From NCBI RefSeq assembly GCF_001953635.1, contig NZ_MEJH01000019.1, positions 1 through 38,270 on the forward strand: DNA of 38,270 bases. Direction: 5' to 3'. Both the position numbers and the translations under genes were made by a program. Each line of letters opens with the position of its first letter. The first letter of the stretch is position 1. This stretch comes from Alteromonas abrolhosensis. Its GTDB lineage: Bacteria; Pseudomonadota; Gammaproteobacteria; Enterobacterales; Alteromonadaceae. The notes under the pieces are model-generated. The model saw nothing but the letters and a program-made list of their open reading frames with translations, was not told the DNA's origin and made no database searches. Shown piece by piece: positions 1 through 9,220 of this stretch.

Positions 1-195
1 AAACTTAGGTGTTCCATCCGTCCAATTTAGACGACCATGCTTACGAAGCCAAACTAAAACCGTTGAACACCCCTGAATTCCGTAGTGGTCTTGTGCTTGT
101 TTATATGTGAATTCGCCTTTTTCAACTTGGTCTACAACAGCCAATTTAAAAGCGAGGGAATAATCGCGTTGAGTTCTTTTGCTATTTGATTTCAT
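1..195 (-). CDS. IS3-family transposase OrfA, N-terminal part (runs off the window)
   Basis: Sixty-five codons are visible, beginning MKSNSKRTQRDYSLAFKLAV. The pattern YSLAFKLAVVDQVE...TYKQAQDHYGIQG...VLVWLRKHG is the N-terminal helix-turn-helix of IS3/IS911-type OrfA proteins, which bind the element ends and are joined to the OrfB integrase by programmed frameshifting. GAGAG lies just upstream of the ATG at 195, inside the element's leader. The gene is cut by the window edge, so intactness cannot be judged. Confidence 0.8.
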   Translation of the reverse strand, partial: MKSNSKRTQRDYSLAFKLAVVDQVEKGEFTYKQAQDHYGIQGCSTVLVWLRKHGRLNWTDGTPKF

Positions 196-247
196 TACAC
201 TCTCCAAATTAAGTTTGAAAAGTGTCAACGCTATTTAGGATGGGTCA
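1..247 (-). mobile_element. IS3-family insertion sequence, partial (left edge)
   Basis: Only the left end of the element lies in the window. Its outer tip is read as TGACCC at about 242-247, followed inward by a leader and an IS3-type OrfA start on the minus strand. The rest, including the DDE transposase OrfB, lies outside the window, so the target duplication cannot be tested. The tip is placed by the usual IS3 rule that ends begin with TG; the exact boundary is inferred. Confidence 0.7.
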
Positions 248-259
248 CTCAAATAACAA

Positions 260-283
260 AAAGCCGGCTAGTTAGCCGGCTTT
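260..283 (-). terminator. Rho-independent terminator of astB
   Basis: AAGCCGGCT (261-269), loop AGTT, AGCCGGCTT (274-282) form a GC-rich hairpin with T-rich flanks on both strands. On the minus strand it follows the astB stop codon by about 30 bases. It sits between astB and the IS3 end, so it may also block transcription coming out of the element. Confidence 0.8.
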
Positions 284-313
284 CTTTTTTGCTTAATTTT
301 AATCAGGCTGAAC

Positions 314-1654
314 TTATCCCTGTTGGAATGGGTAAACCGAACCAATTTTAAGGATTTGTGTTAGCTCATCAAGCGCAGTACGAGACTCAATTAATAATTG
401 CGGATCGCGCAAGTCATCTTCGCTTAATTCATCGCGATAGTGTTTGTCGACCCATGCATTTAAGCGTGCGAACTGTGAATCGTTAATTAATGTATTTTGA
501 TTAACCGCGGCGAGTTCTTGGTCATTCATTGCAACGCGCAAACGCAAACATGCCGGACCACCGCCATTACGCATGCTTTGTTTAACATCAAAATAATTAA
601 CCGACTTAATGGGCGTACCCAGTGTTACCAGCTTGTCTAAATAGCGCTTAACGGCTTCATTTTCCTCACACTCAGTTGGCGCAATGATGGTCATATCGCC
701 GCTTGGAAGCGTTATTATTTGCGTATTGAACAAGTACGTTTTCACTGCATCTTGCACTGATACTTCAGCAGTCGGCACTTCAATAAAATGCAGCGGTTCG
801 CTACCAAATTTAGCTTGAAGCTCTTTAAATCCAGCGTCTTTTTGATAAAACGCTTGCTCGTGGAAGAACAGTACATTCTGGTTGCCCACGGCAATTACGT
901 CGTTGTGGAATACGCCTTGATCGATAACATCTGGGTTCTGCTGCATGTAAACCACGCCATCGTCATCAAGGCCGTGCAAACGGGCTACAGCTTGGCATGC
1001 TTCTAACGTCTGGCGAGCTGGAAATTTTTTCGGCGCAGGTTTGCTGGTATCAAATGCATGACGACCGTAAACAAACAGCTCAACGCCTGCCTGACCATAG
1101 TTGCTGCAAAGTCGTGTGTGGTTGGCTGCGCCTTCGTCACCAAAATGCTCGTTATCTGGCAAATGCTGGTGATGAGCAAAATGCTTTTCATTGGCGAACG
1201 TGCCGCGCAAAATGTTGCCGGTTACCTGAGGCTCTAAAGAACGATGGAACTTGTTAGTTAAGTTTGCAGGGGTAAAGTGAACACGACCATCGGCAGTATC
1301 GGCACTAGGAGACACAGTGGCGGCATTTGCGGTCCACATGCTACTGGCAGAGCAACATGCAAGGAAAATCTCGCGAGATTGCTTTGCAGCGCTTTCTAGA
1401 ACGCGAGCATCAGAGCCTGTAAAGCCTAATCGGCGTAGTGCAGCGATGTCAGGACGCTCCTGTGGGGCTAACACACCTTGAACCATTCCCATATCGGCTA
1501 ACGCTTTCGCCTTTGCAAGACCTTGCTTAGCCGCTTGCTTTGGGCTGCTCTTCGCATTTGCATTGTTCAGGGAAGCGACATTGCCAAACGACAAACCGGC
1601 ATAGTTATGGGTAGGTCCAACAAGACCATCAAAGTTAACTTCAAACTGCTTCAT
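314..1654 (-). CDS. astB: N-succinylarginine dihydrolase AstB
   Basis: AstB hydrolyses N2-succinylarginine to N2-succinylornithine, ammonia and CO2, the second step of the arginine succinyltransferase (AST) catabolic pathway in the cytoplasm. The protein is 446 residues, like the E. coli enzyme. It opens [20 protein letters not shown], and the expected triad is visible as Glu174 (DEGAANH), His250 (GVFHNDV) and Cys369 ([11 protein letters not shown]). I chose the ATG at 1654, preceded by GAGGGA, over an upstream in-frame ATG at 1666 that has no good ribosome site and would add four residues. No other ast gene is present, so the pathway is split across the genome. A strong terminator follows. 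Confidence 0.95.
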   Translation of the reverse strand: MKQFEVNFDGLVGPTHNYAGLSFGNVASLNNANAKSSPKQAAKQGLAKAKALADMGMVQGVLAPQERPDIAALRRLGFTGSDARVLESAAKQSREIFLACCSASSMWTANAATVSPSADTADGRVHFTPANLTNKFHRSLEPQVTGNILRGTFANEKHFAHHQHLPDNEHFGDEGAANHTRLCSNYGQAGVELFVYGRHAFDTSKPAPKKFPARQTLEACQAVARLHGLDDDGVVYMQQNPDVIDQGVFHNDVIAVGNQNVLFFHEQAFYQKDAGFKELQAKFGSEPLHFIEVPTAEVSVQDAVKTYLFNTQIITLPSGDMTIIAPTECEENEAVKRYLDKLVTLGTPIKSVNYFDVKQSMRNGGGPACLRLRVAMNDQELAAVNQNTLINDSQFARLNAWVDKHYRDELSEDDLRDPQLLIESRTALDELTQILKIGSVYPFQQG

Positions 1655-1768
1655 ACTTTCCCTCATTCTTGGAGTTTTGGCGTTTGACCCTATATGTTAC
1701 TTTTCCATACGCACTGCGATTAAATAGACTGCAGCGGTAACGCTTCTGTTTTTATAAAGGGGCAAACG

Positions 1769-1906
1769 ATGCACTTCTTCACACCTGAACATGTCGTCAG
1801 GCTAGGTTGGAATGGCTGGCATTATACGGCTTTTAAGGCCAATGCCAATCGTGCTGTTTATTTATTGTACAGTTTTTGCGCGTGTTTAAAGCAATGGAAA
1901 GAATAA
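1769..1906 (+). CDS. Candidate small protein, 45 residues, unknown function
   Basis: A short ORF lies between the divergent astB and topA genes. It starts ATG at 1769 after AAAGGGG, a good ribosome site at normal spacing, and ends TAA at 1904. The product begins MHFFTPEHVVRLGWNGWHYT and is rich in aromatic residues (three Trp, three Tyr, three Phe). No signal peptide, membrane span or known motif is evident. It is the only gene-like content of the 1655-2049 gap. Support is limited to the ribosome site and composition; it could be chance. No family was recognised. Confidence 0.4.
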   Translation: MHFFTPEHVVRLGWNGWHYTAFKANANRAVYLLYSFCACLKQWKE

Positions 1907-2049
1907 GTATGAAGAAGATCTTGTTTTCCATTCACTTTGTAGATATATGTTAAAAAAGAGCGAGTACCCTATATATAGTGCGAGGTTGCTCCAATTTTCA
2001 GAATTTGACGTAAATAGTCATTAAAAATCAATAGGTTTAGTTCAATTAT

Positions 2050-4704
2050 ATGGCAAAATCACTGGTCATAGTCGAGTCACCAGCCAAAGCGAAAACGATA
2101 AATAAATATCTCGGTAAAAATTTTATCGTAAAAAGTTCGGTTGGCCACGTGCGAGATCTTCCGACGAAGGCATTAGGTAAAGTAGAGCCTAAAAAACCGG
2201 CTAAAGAACTCAAAACTTTAAGCGAAGAAGAGCGCCAAGAATATCTCCGCCGGCACGAATATTTGAAGCTTGTAGACAGAATGGGGGTGGATCCAGAGAA
2301 AGACTGGAAAGCCCACTATCAAGTGCTACAGGGTAAAGAGAAAGTCGTTAACGAACTTAAAAAGCTAGCTAAAGACGCTGACACCATCTATCTCGCGACC
2401 GATTTGGACCGCGAGGGGGAAGCGATTGCATGGCACTTACAAGAGTTGTTAGGCAAGAAGGATAAGACCTATCAACGAGTAGTATTTAACGAAATTACCA
2501 AGAACGCGATTCAAGATGCGTTTTCTGCGCCTGGTGAGCTAAACATCTCTCGCGTAAACGCACAGCAAGCACGCCGTTTCCTAGACCGTGTGGTAGGTTT
2601 CATGGTATCGCCATTACTGTGGAAAAAGATTGCCCGAGGCCTTTCAGCAGGACGTGTTCAATCGGTAGCAGTAAGGCTTGTTGTTGAGCGTGAGCGTGAA
2701 ATTAAAGCGTTTGTTCCAGAAGAGTTTTGGGACGTACACGCAGATTTAACCAGCCAGCAAAAAGCGGCACTTCGCATGCTGGTAGCAAAGCACCAGGGCA
2801 ATGCATTTAAGCCTAAAAACAAGGCCGAAACAGATAAAGCGCTTGCTGACTTAGAAGGGGCTAACTACACGGTTGAAAGCCGCGAGTCAAAGCCTACGCA
2901 AAGTCGTCCTTCAGCACCGTTTATTACCTCAACGCTACAACAAGCAGCAAGTACTCGATTGGGCTTTGGTGTTAAGAAAACCATGATGATGGCACAGCGC
3001 CTTTACGAGGCGGGTTACATCACCTATATGCGTACGGATTCAACCAATTTAAGCCAAGAGGCGTTGGACAGTGCTCGAGCGTACATTTCAGATAATTTTG
3101 GTGATAAGTACCTGCCTGATTCGCCAAATCGCTACGGCAGTAAAGAAGGTGCGCAAGAGGCGCACGAAGCGATCCGCCCTTCAAATGTGAGCATTAGTGC
3201 TGCGAGTTTAGGCGATATGGAGCGCGATGCGCAGCGTCTTTACGAGCTTATTTGGCGCCAGTTTGTGGCCTGTCAGATGACACCAGCAAAGTACGATGCA
3301 ACCACTATTAAAGTGGCGGCAGGTGATTACGAGCTAACGGCGAAAGGCCGCGTACTTAAGTTCGATGGTTGGACACGTGTACAGCCTCAGCTTCGCAAAA
3401 AAGGCGAAGAAGAGCTTATGTTGCCTGATGTGCAAAAAGGCGATGTGCTTGACTTAAAAGCGCTTGACCCTAAACAACACTTTACTAAACCTGTGGCGAG
3501 ATTTAATGAAGCTTCGTTAGTTAAAGAGCTTGAAAAACGTGGAATTGGCCGTCCTTCAACATACGCCAGTATTATTTCAACCATTCAAGATCGCGGCTAT
3601 GTGCGCTTAGAGAATAAGCGTTTTTATGCCGAGAAAATGGGCGAAATAGTAAACGATCGTCTGATGGAAAACTTTGACGATTTGATGAGCTATGATTTCA
3701 CTGCCAACATGGAGCAACATCTTGATGATATTGCTGAAGGCAAGAAAGATTGGAAAGACGTGCTCAATGAGTTTTACAGCGGCTTCTACGGCAAACTGTT
3801 AAACGCTGAGAAAGACCCTGAAGAGGGCGGTATGCGCCTGAATCAGGCGGTACCTGCAGGTATTGATTGCGACAAATGCGGCCGTGAAATGAACGTAAGA
3901 ACCGCGTCAACCGGCGTATTCTTGGGCTGTTCAGGCTACAACTTACCACCGAAAGAGCGCTGCACTAACACCATGAATTTAACGCCTGGTGATGAAGTAG
4001 TGAAGGTGGACGATGAAGAAGAGCTTGAAACAGAAGCGCTTCGCTCTAAAAAGCGTTGTCCTAAGTGCGGCACGGCAATGGACAGTTACTTGGTTGACGA
4101 AACCCGTAAACTTCATGTGTGTGGTAACACGCCAACATGTGATGGCACCTTAGTTGAAACAGGTACATTCAAAATTAAAGGCTATGATGGTCCTATTATT
4201 GAGTGTGACAAATGTGGCAGCGATATGGAGCTTAAAAACGGTCGTTTTGGTAAGTATTTCGGCTGTACCAATGAAGAGTGTAAGAATACTCGTAAGCTTC
4301 TTAGAAATGGCGAAGCTGCGCCACCAAAAGAAGACCCGGTAGATTTACCTGAGCTTCCGTGTGAAAAGTCTGACGCCCACTTTATGTTGCGCGACGGTGC
4401 TTCAGGTATTTTCTTGGCAGCCCATAACTTTCCGAAGTCGCGTGAAACTCGTGCACCGAAAGTGGAAGAACTTGCTCGCTTTAGAGACAGAATTTCGCCG
4501 AAATTCTATTATCTCGCTGATGCACCACAAACGGATCCGGATGGTAATCCTGCGATAGTTCGATACAGCCGGAAGACTAAACAGCAATACGTGATGTCTG
4601 AAAATGACAATGGCAAAGCGACTGGATGGTCTGCATGGTATGAAAATGGAAAGTGGCAGGAGCAGGCTGCTAAAAAGCCGGCGACTAAAGCCAAGAAAAA
4701 ATAG
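2050..4704 (+). CDS. topA: DNA topoisomerase I
   Basis: TopA is a type IA topoisomerase that relaxes negative supercoils by nicking one strand through a 5'-phosphotyrosine link. The 884 residues compare with 865 in E. coli. The N-terminal Toprim domain shows Glu9 ([10 protein letters not shown]) and the acidic set Asp118, Asp120, Glu122 (DLDREGE). The catalytic tyrosine is Tyr326 in [10 protein letters not shown]. Three four-cysteine zinc-ribbon modules follow (about residues 610-735; [24 protein letters not shown]), then a C-terminal domain and a basic tail [10 protein letters not shown]. The ATG at 2050 lacks a clear Shine-Dalgarno but gives the canonical N-terminus [10 protein letters not shown]. 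It is transcribed alone, with a hairpin 50 bases downstream. Confidence 0.98.
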   Translation: MAKSLVIVESPAKAKTINKYLGKNFIVKSSVGHVRDLPTKALGKVEPKKPAKELKTLSEEERQEYLRRHEYLKLVDRMGVDPEKDWKAHYQVLQGKEKVVNELKKLAKDADTIYLATDLDREGEAIAWHLQELLGKKDKTYQRVVFNEITKNAIQDAFSAPGELNISRVNAQQARRFLDRVVGFMVSPLLWKKIARGLSAGRVQSVAVRLVVEREREIKAFVPEEFWDVHADLTSQQKAALRMLVAKHQGNAFKPKNKAETDKALADLEGANYTVESRESKPTQSRPSAPFITSTLQQAASTRLGFGVKKTMMMAQRLYEAGYITYMRTDSTNLSQEALDSARAYISDNFGDKYLPDSPNRYGSKEGAQEAHEAIRPSNVSISAASLGDMERDAQRLYELIWRQFVACQMTPAKYDATTIKVAAGDYELTAKGRVLKFDGWTRVQPQLRKKGEEELMLPDVQKGDVLDLKALDPKQHFTKPVARFNEASLVKELEKRGIGRPSTYASIISTIQDRGYVRLENKRFYAEKMGEIVNDRLMENFDDLMSYDFTANMEQHLDDIAEGKKDWKDVLNEFYSGFYGKLLNAEKDPEEGGMRLNQAVPAGIDCDKCGREMNVRTASTGVFLGCSGYNLPPKERCTNTMNLTPGDEVVKVDDEEELETEALRSKKRCPKCGTAMDSYLVDETRKLHVCGNTPTCDGTLVETGTFKIKGYDGPIIECDKCGSDMELKNGRFGKYFGCTNEECKNTRKLLRNGEAAPPKEDPVDLPELPCEKSDAHFMLRDGASGIFLAAHNFPKSRETRAPKVEELARFRDRISPKFYYLADAPQTDPDGNPAIVRYSRKTKQQYVMSENDNGKATGWSAWYENGKWQEQAAKKPATKAKKK

Positions 4705-4753
4705 CGCTATTGAATGAGCTAAAAGGTAAAATACACCTTTAATTGAAAACTAT

Positions 4754-4775
4754 AAGCCCGACTTTGCTCGGGCTT
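4754..4775 (+). terminator. Terminator-like hairpin after topA
   Basis: AAGCCCGA (4754-4761), six-base loop, TCGGGCTT (4768-4775). The stem is perfect but the following bases GTTACGTCTT are only mildly T-rich, so termination may be partial. Confidence 0.6.
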
Positions 4776-4844
4776 GTTACGTCTTAAAACATTACTCAAT
4801 GCCTAAGCAACGTAACATCAGATTCAGAATAATAGAGAGTGATT

Positions 4845-5396
4845 ATGGCCTCCTTACAAGACCAACTACTGAAAGCCGGTTTGGCCGATAAAGCGTCTGC
4901 AAAACAAGCGCGTGCGGACAAACGCAAAAAACAGAAGCAGAAGAACAAACAAAATCAACCCGTCATTGATGAAGCAACAGTGGCTGCTCAACAGGCGGCT
5001 GAAGAGAAAAAAGCCCGTTCTCGCGAACTCAACCAGCTACAACAGCAGGAGCGGGAGAAGCGCTCGATTGTAGCGCAGGTAAGACAACTTATCACTGTGA
5101 ATAAGCAACCACGCAGCGGTGAGACCCTGCTTAACTTTACTCACGACAATGTGGTTAAGCGCATGTACGTAAGTGAAGAGATGCACAAACAGGTAACAAA
5201 AGGCCGTTTAGCTATTGTGTTGTTAGACGATGCCTACGAACTTGTACCTACCCCCGTTGCTGATAAAATAGCACAGCGCGACGAAGCCTCAGTCATTTAT
5301 CGTGCTGATTTGGATAAAAGCGGGTCTGACGGTAAAGATGAAGAAGAAGACGATTGGTACGCTGATTATGAAATTCCAGATGATTTAACCTGGTAG
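4845..5396 (+). CDS. DUF2058 family protein, YaiL-like
   Basis: The 183-residue product resembles E. coli YaiL from end to end: an opening SLQDQLLKAGL, a basic and glutamine-rich coiled-coil stretch (about 15-85), then RLAIVLLDDAYELVP and VADKIAQRDEASVI, and a final acidic tail ending YADYEIPDDLTW. The family has no established biochemical function; the charged N-terminal half suggests nucleic-acid or nucleoid association, which is inference only. I chose the ATG at 4845, about six bases after GAGAG, over a GTG two codons earlier. It has its own gap after topA. Confidence 0.88.
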   Translation: MASLQDQLLKAGLADKASAKQARADKRKKQKQKNKQNQPVIDEATVAAQQAAEEKKARSRELNQLQQQEREKRSIVAQVRQLITVNKQPRSGETLLNFTHDNVVKRMYVSEEMHKQVTKGRLAIVLLDDAYELVPTPVADKIAQRDEASVIYRADLDKSGSDGKDEEEDDWYADYEIPDDLTW

Positions 5397-5834
5397 CTCT
5401 CGCATACTTGCTCGCCACCACGCCCTGAACTTAAGGCGTGGTAGGTGGGAATTTACTAGGCGGGAGTTTACAAGGCGAGAATTTACTAGGTAAGCATGTA
5501 ATAGGCGATAAAGCAGGCGTAAATGATTTGCTAAGCATTAGCTGTAACGCTGCGAGTCCCCCAGCTTTTTTGATAATACTTCTTGCCTTAAAGAACTTTA
5601 CGCCAATCAGCTCAGTAACAGCTCCTTTACCAACCGTACAGCATGTCGATTGTGAATGGCTTTGCTTGAAGCTATCGCAGCTTAAAAATAGCCATTATTA
5701 CCCTTTAGAAACTGACATTTCTGCCGCTAACTTATCATCTTAAACAAGTCTACATACGGTTGTTTTCTCAACTATAATTTTTAAAAAGCGCTTTTTGTTT
5801 ATTGCCTTGTTGTTCTTAATTTTGGAGTGATGCC
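5397..5834 (+). other. Non-coding gap with degenerate tandem repeats
   Basis: A weak hairpin (ACCACGCC 5417-5424 with GGCGTGGT 5435-5442) follows the YaiL-like gene without a T tract. It is followed by four 15-base repeats (5447-5506). A 101-codon reading frame covers part of the gap but has no ribosome site and a low-complexity start, so I do not call it a gene. The last 70 bases are AT-rich and probably hold the promoter of the downstream metalloprotease. Confidence 0.5.
5447..5506 (+). repeat. Four degenerate 15-bp tandem repeats
   Basis: Units GGGAATTTACTAGGC, GGGAGTTTACAAGGC, GAGAATTTACTAGGT and AAGCATGTAATAGGC lie head to tail; a fifth, more diverged unit may follow. In one plus-strand frame each encodes five residues (for example ENLLG), reminiscent of pentapeptide-repeat proteins, so this may be the remnant of such a gene. 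Confidence 0.7.
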
Positions 5835-6638
5835 ATGCGTGGCTTATTTAAGTGGTTATTAAGTGTTTTTGTATCGCTGTCTATGTCGTTTTCAGCCAGC
5901 GCAGGGTTATTTAAAATAACGGTTAATGATCTTGGAGGGCTAACGCCCTCACAGTCTAGTGCTTTTAGTGATGCAATCACGTATTGGGAGTCTTATCTCA
6001 TTGGTGTGCAGAGTGCGTTTAATCACAGCATCATCATTGATGCCCGCGGTGACACCATTGATGGTGTGGGCGGAGTTTTAGGTAGCGCTGGCCTAACGAG
6101 TATCACTCAGCTTTCCGATAGTCCGTTTGTTTACGCAAACAGAGGTCTAATGCAATTTGATACCGCAGACCTTACTCGCTTGGAAAATCGAGGCAGGCTT
6201 TTCGATGTGATTGTTCACGAAATGGCTCACGTAATTGGCTTCGGAACGTTGTGGACGACTGACTTTGCTATTGCGGGTAGCCAATCTAATTATGTCAGTG
6301 GTTCAGGACGTTATACCGGAGAGTATGCTCTGGAAATTTATCGCCGCGAGTTTGTAGAAGGCGCTACGTTTATTCCTGTTGAACTCAACGGAGGCGAGGG
6401 GACTGCGAATGCTCATTGGGATGAGCCGTGGCCAGGTGGTTCGTCAGACTTAATGACAGGCTTTTTGGGGCCTTACCCAATCACGTTAAGTGATACCACT
6501 ATTGCATCGTTTGCTGACATTGGTTATCTAACCACTGTTACTCATGCAGTAAGTGAAGCTGCATCGGTGTGGCTGTTCTTACTTTCAATAGGATTGATAG
6601 TAGGAAGAAATAATCAAGACCTCGTGTGGCGAGCCTGA
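5835..6638 (+). CDS. Secreted leishmanolysin-like zinc metalloprotease with PEP-CTERM-like tail
   Basis: The 267-residue product has a Sec signal peptide (residues 1-23, ending SASAG). It also has a zincin motif HEMAHVIGFGTLW with His128, Glu129 and His132, a likely third ligand His194 (NAHWDEPW) and a Met-turn Met207 (SDLMTGF). This order is that of the M8-like (leishmanolysin-type) bacterial peptidases. The C-terminus has VSEA (239-242), a hydrophobic span (245-257) and Arg258, the layout of a PEP-CTERM sorting signal with VSEA in place of VPEP. Export and processing by an exosortase are therefore likely but inferred. GGAG lies seven bases before the ATG. Substrate unknown. It stands alone, with a hairpin downstream. 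Confidence 0.82.
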   Translation: MRGLFKWLLSVFVSLSMSFSASAGLFKITVNDLGGLTPSQSSAFSDAITYWESYLIGVQSAFNHSIIIDARGDTIDGVGGVLGSAGLTSITQLSDSPFVYANRGLMQFDTADLTRLENRGRLFDVIVHEMAHVIGFGTLWTTDFAIAGSQSNYVSGSGRYTGEYALEIYRREFVEGATFIPVELNGGEGTANAHWDEPWPGGSSDLMTGFLGPYPITLSDTTIASFADIGYLTTVTHAVSEAASVWLFLLSIGLIVGRNNQDLVWRA

Positions 6639-6647
6639 AAAGCGTTT

Positions 6648-6669
6648 AGAGCGACGGGGACGTCGCTCT
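6648..6669 (+). terminator. Hairpin after the metalloprotease gene
   Basis: AGAGCGACG, loop GGGA, CGTCGCTCT: a perfect nine-base stem ten bases after the stop codon. No T tract follows, so it may be a weak or factor-assisted terminator. Confidence 0.55.
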
Positions 6670-6829
6670 ATGAAATCGCGTAAATAATGATGATTGTGTT
6701 CGGTATATTTGAGCATACAAATTAAGTGATAGTTTTTATCAATTGGCGCGTGGGTTTCTGGCTTTGATTTCGCCGTTTTCTCAAAATCCTGCGCTTAGCA
6801 CTTTTACAAATCAACCAATCCGTTGATAG

Positions 6830-6858
6830 AATCATGATAGAAGCTATCTATCATGATT
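6830..6858. promoter_or_regulatory. Palindromic operator over the lysR promoter
   Basis: Perfect inverted repeat with 11-base arms, AATCATGATAG and CTATCATGATT, separated by seven bases and ending 13 bases before the lysR start codon. A possible -35 (TTGATA, 6824-6829) abuts the left arm, and -10 candidates fall in the right arm. Binding here would block transcription, as expected of LysR autoregulation. The assignment to this LysR protein is inferred from position. Confidence 0.6.
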
Positions 6859-6871
6859 AAGGTATTGGTTT

Positions 6872-7780
6872 TTGGATATTCGTCAGCTGCGGTTTTTGGT
6901 CGCGTTAGGTGAGACGCAACACTTTGGTAAAGCGGCCAAGTCATGTAATGTTACACAACCCACGTTATCTTCACGTCTTCACAATTTAGAAGATGAGCTT
7001 GGTATTCAGTTGGTAGAGCGAAACCACAGATTTCAAGGCTTTACACCGGAAGGTGAAAGAATTCTGGCATGGGCAAAGAATATCTTAGCGGCATGTGATG
7101 GGTTGCAAGCAGAAGCTGCATCATGCAAAGGCGCTTTGGTTGGCCGCCTTCGCATCGGTGCCGTGCCTTTAGCAGGTGTTGATCCTATTGATATCATTGA
7201 TGCCTTATCAAAACACCACAGCGCGTTACAATTTTCCTTACAGACTCACAGTAGCGAATATATCGTTAACGCGTTACACAGAAACGAATTAGATCTCGGT
7301 CTTTGTTATTTAGAAGGAATGAGCGCGCAGTATTTTCATATTCTTCCGTTTCATTCAACGCCAATGGTGCTGGTGTATAACCCAAAATATTTTTCTTTTA
7401 AGCATGGCTCGGTTGATTGGCAAACACTTTCTGCGCTTCCTTTGGGCTTATTGACACCTTCTATGCACTTTAGGCAGTCAATTACGCTAAATATGGCGAA
7501 TGTAGGCGTAAACAATGAGCCCATTATCGAATCGGATTCTGTGCAATGTCTTTTACAGGCGGTGAAAAAGGGAATGTGTTGTACTATCGTACCGATAAAT
7601 GTTGCGAGGGCTAATGCTGAATTGGGGCTTGCCAGTGTTGTTGTTGACGATGGTAAAACAATATCCCCCCTTGGGCTTATAATGCGTAAAGGGGAGCCAG
7701 ATTCTCCAATTGCCAAGCAATGTTTCGAATTTTTAAAAGGGGCGGAAATATTTTACCAGAGAGGCGATAACGATGGATAA
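6872..7780 (+). CDS. LysR-family transcriptional regulator
   Basis: A 302-residue LysR protein. Residues 1-60 are the winged helix-turn-helix (MDIRQLRFLVALGETQHFGKAAKSCNVTQPTLSSRLHNLE), joined by a linker helix to a periplasmic-binding-type effector domain from about residue 90 (VGRLRIGAVPLAG). The start is TTG at 6872, with AAGG ten bases upstream; it gives the standard N-terminus. The gene overlaps mobA by eight bases, so regulator, cofactor maturation and sulfurtransferase are made from one transcript. The convergent YdeP-like oxidoreductase gene is a likely target but shows no copy of the lysR operator. Effector unknown. Confidence 0.9.
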   Translation: MDIRQLRFLVALGETQHFGKAAKSCNVTQPTLSSRLHNLEDELGIQLVERNHRFQGFTPEGERILAWAKNILAACDGLQAEAASCKGALVGRLRIGAVPLAGVDPIDIIDALSKHHSALQFSLQTHSSEYIVNALHRNELDLGLCYLEGMSAQYFHILPFHSTPMVLVYNPKYFSFKHGSVDWQTLSALPLGLLTPSMHFRQSITLNMANVGVNNEPIIESDSVQCLLQAVKKGMCCTIVPINVARANAELGLASVVVDDGKTISPLGLIMRKGEPDSPIAKQCFEFLKGAEIFYQRGDNDG

Positions 7781-8375
7781 GGTGGATTCAACGCTTATTG
7801 GCTTAGTGCTTGCGGGGGGACGATCGCGCCGAATGGGGCAAGACAAAGCGCTAATGCTTTATAACGGCCGCACGCTTATTGACCATGCCTCATCTCTTCT
7901 TCGGGCAGCAGGTTGCAATGAAGTGTTTGTTAGTCGCAACGCGCCTGGTTTTTTAAATGATCAAATCGAAGATGCGGGCCCGCTCAGTGGAGTGCATGCT
8001 GCATTGGATAAATTAGGTAATTCAGACAGTGAAAAGCCTACTGAATTACTTGTTCTTCCCGTCGATATGCCTCAAATGACGCCAGAACTTCTAAAACGGT
8101 TAGTATTAGTGGGGCGGGAGAGGTCCCAAGCTTGCTATGTGGAAAATCGCTTCTTGCCCTTTTACTTGCCCGTTTCGCAAAATACCAAAGCCACTTTAAC
8201 TCACTACTTGGTTGACCAAAGCAAAAGGCGCGTCGTGGGGTTTTTAGAAGAGGTTAATGCCGTTTGTCTTAAGGCGCACGCGTTTGAAACAAATCGTCTT
8301 GATAACGCCTCCCATGACGATGAGGCACAATGGCTGAATGTTAATACGCCTGGTGATTGGCCCAATGAAAAATAA
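7773..8375 (+). CDS. mobA: Molybdenum cofactor guanylyltransferase MobA
   Basis: MobA transfers GMP from GTP to molybdopterin, giving the guanine-dinucleotide form of the cofactor used by DMSO-reductase and formate-dehydrogenase-type enzymes. The 200-residue protein carries the nucleotidyltransferase signature LAGGRSRRMGQDKA (13-26), the lysine of which contacts the nucleotide. It also has GPLSGVHAAL and the metal-binding LPVDMP segment (about residue 100). Its ATG overlaps the lysR stop (ATGGATAA) and its end overlaps fdhD, indicating translational coupling. The context is a dedicated supply route for the neighbouring molybdoenzyme. Confidence 0.92.
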   Translation: MDKVDSTLIGLVLAGGRSRRMGQDKALMLYNGRTLIDHASSLLRAAGCNEVFVSRNAPGFLNDQIEDAGPLSGVHAALDKLGNSDSEKPTELLVLPVDMPQMTPELLKRLVLVGRERSQACYVENRFLPFYLPVSQNTKATLTHYLVDQSKRRVVGFLEEVNAVCLKAHAFETNRLDNASHDDEAQWLNVNTPGDWPNEK

Positions 8376-9138
8376 TACCGAACAACAAGCCACGGTTTTA
8401 GATACTACACCGTATACTCAGAGCTTCACTCTGGCTGAGGAAGTCGCGTTAAGTATTAGTTATAACGGTATCAATTACGCAGTAATGCTGGTGACTCCCA
8501 GTGATATTGAAGATTTCATTGTGGGCTTTAGTTTGAGCAATGACATTATCGAGCACCCTCGGCAACTTTACGGGATTGATTTGAAGCACCACAAAGAACA
8601 TATCAATGCCGAAGTTGAAATTGCCAACCAGGCGTTTTGGAAATTAAAGGAAAATAAACGGCAATTGGCAGGGGCGTCTGGATGTGGACTTTGTGGTGTT
8701 GAAGCACTGGACAACGCGTTGCCTCAGCTAGAGCCTGTGACTCCATCAGCTTTACCTGATGCAAGCTGGTTTAAGGGGTTACGGGGTCTTATATCTAATG
8801 CGCAGGCATTAGCGCAGCAGAGCGGCGCAGTTCACGGGGCGTTATATGTTGATGCCGAGCGTAATGTATTGGCGTGTCGTGAGGATATAGGAAGACATAA
8901 CGCGTTCGACAAGTTAATTGGTGCAATCGCTACCCATAAACTTCACGACTCTAAATGTGTGGTTGTTCTGACCAGTCGCTGCAGTTTAGAGTTGGTTCAA
9001 AAAGCGGTACGAGCCAAATTACCGGTCTTGGTAACGCTGTCTGCACCCACATCGCTATCGGTTAAGTGGGCAAACCGATACGGTGTTACTCTAATCCATG
9101 TACCTAAGCACGATCCACCTAGAGCTTATACTTGTTAA
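8365..9138 (+). CDS. fdhD: Formate dehydrogenase accessory sulfurtransferase FdhD
   Basis: FdhD passes sulfur from IscS to the molybdenum cofactor, a sulfuration needed for formate dehydrogenase-type activity. The protein is 257 residues from this start, against 277 in E. coli. The sulfur-carrying pair is visible as Cys107 and Cys110 in SGCGLCGVE, and the cofactor-pocket segment VHGALYV...REDIGRHNAFDKLIG follows. I chose ATG 8365, which overlaps mobA by 11 bases and has GGTGA nine bases upstream; an ATG at 8338 would add nine residues with no obvious homology. The end is followed by a terminator shared with the convergent oxidoreductase gene. Confidence 0.92.
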   Translation: MKNNTEQQATVLDTTPYTQSFTLAEEVALSISYNGINYAVMLVTPSDIEDFIVGFSLSNDIIEHPRQLYGIDLKHHKEHINAEVEIANQAFWKLKENKRQLAGASGCGLCGVEALDNALPQLEPVTPSALPDASWFKGLRGLISNAQALAQQSGAVHGALYVDAERNVLACREDIGRHNAFDKLIGAIATHKLHDSKCVVVLTSRCSLELVQKAVRAKLPVLVTLSAPTSLSVKWANRYGVTLIHVPKHDPPRAYTC

Positions 9139-9188
9139 ACAAAACCCGCGAGCTAATCTGCGATAAGGGTAGAGCCGCACAAGTGTTT

Positions 9189-9210
9189 AAGGCCCCTGAC
9201 AAGGGGCCTT
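9189..9210. terminator. Hairpin between convergent fdhD and the YdeP-like gene
   Basis: AAGGCCCC, loop TGACAA, GGGGCCTT. The stem is perfect and lies between two stop codons, so it probably ends transcription from both sides, although neither side has a long T tract. Confidence 0.7.
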
Positions 9211-9220
9211 ATGATTAAGT

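Noticed and set aside
5438..5743. A 101-codon frame after the YaiL-like gene.
   Set aside because: No ribosome site, repeat-derived start and no recognisable motif.
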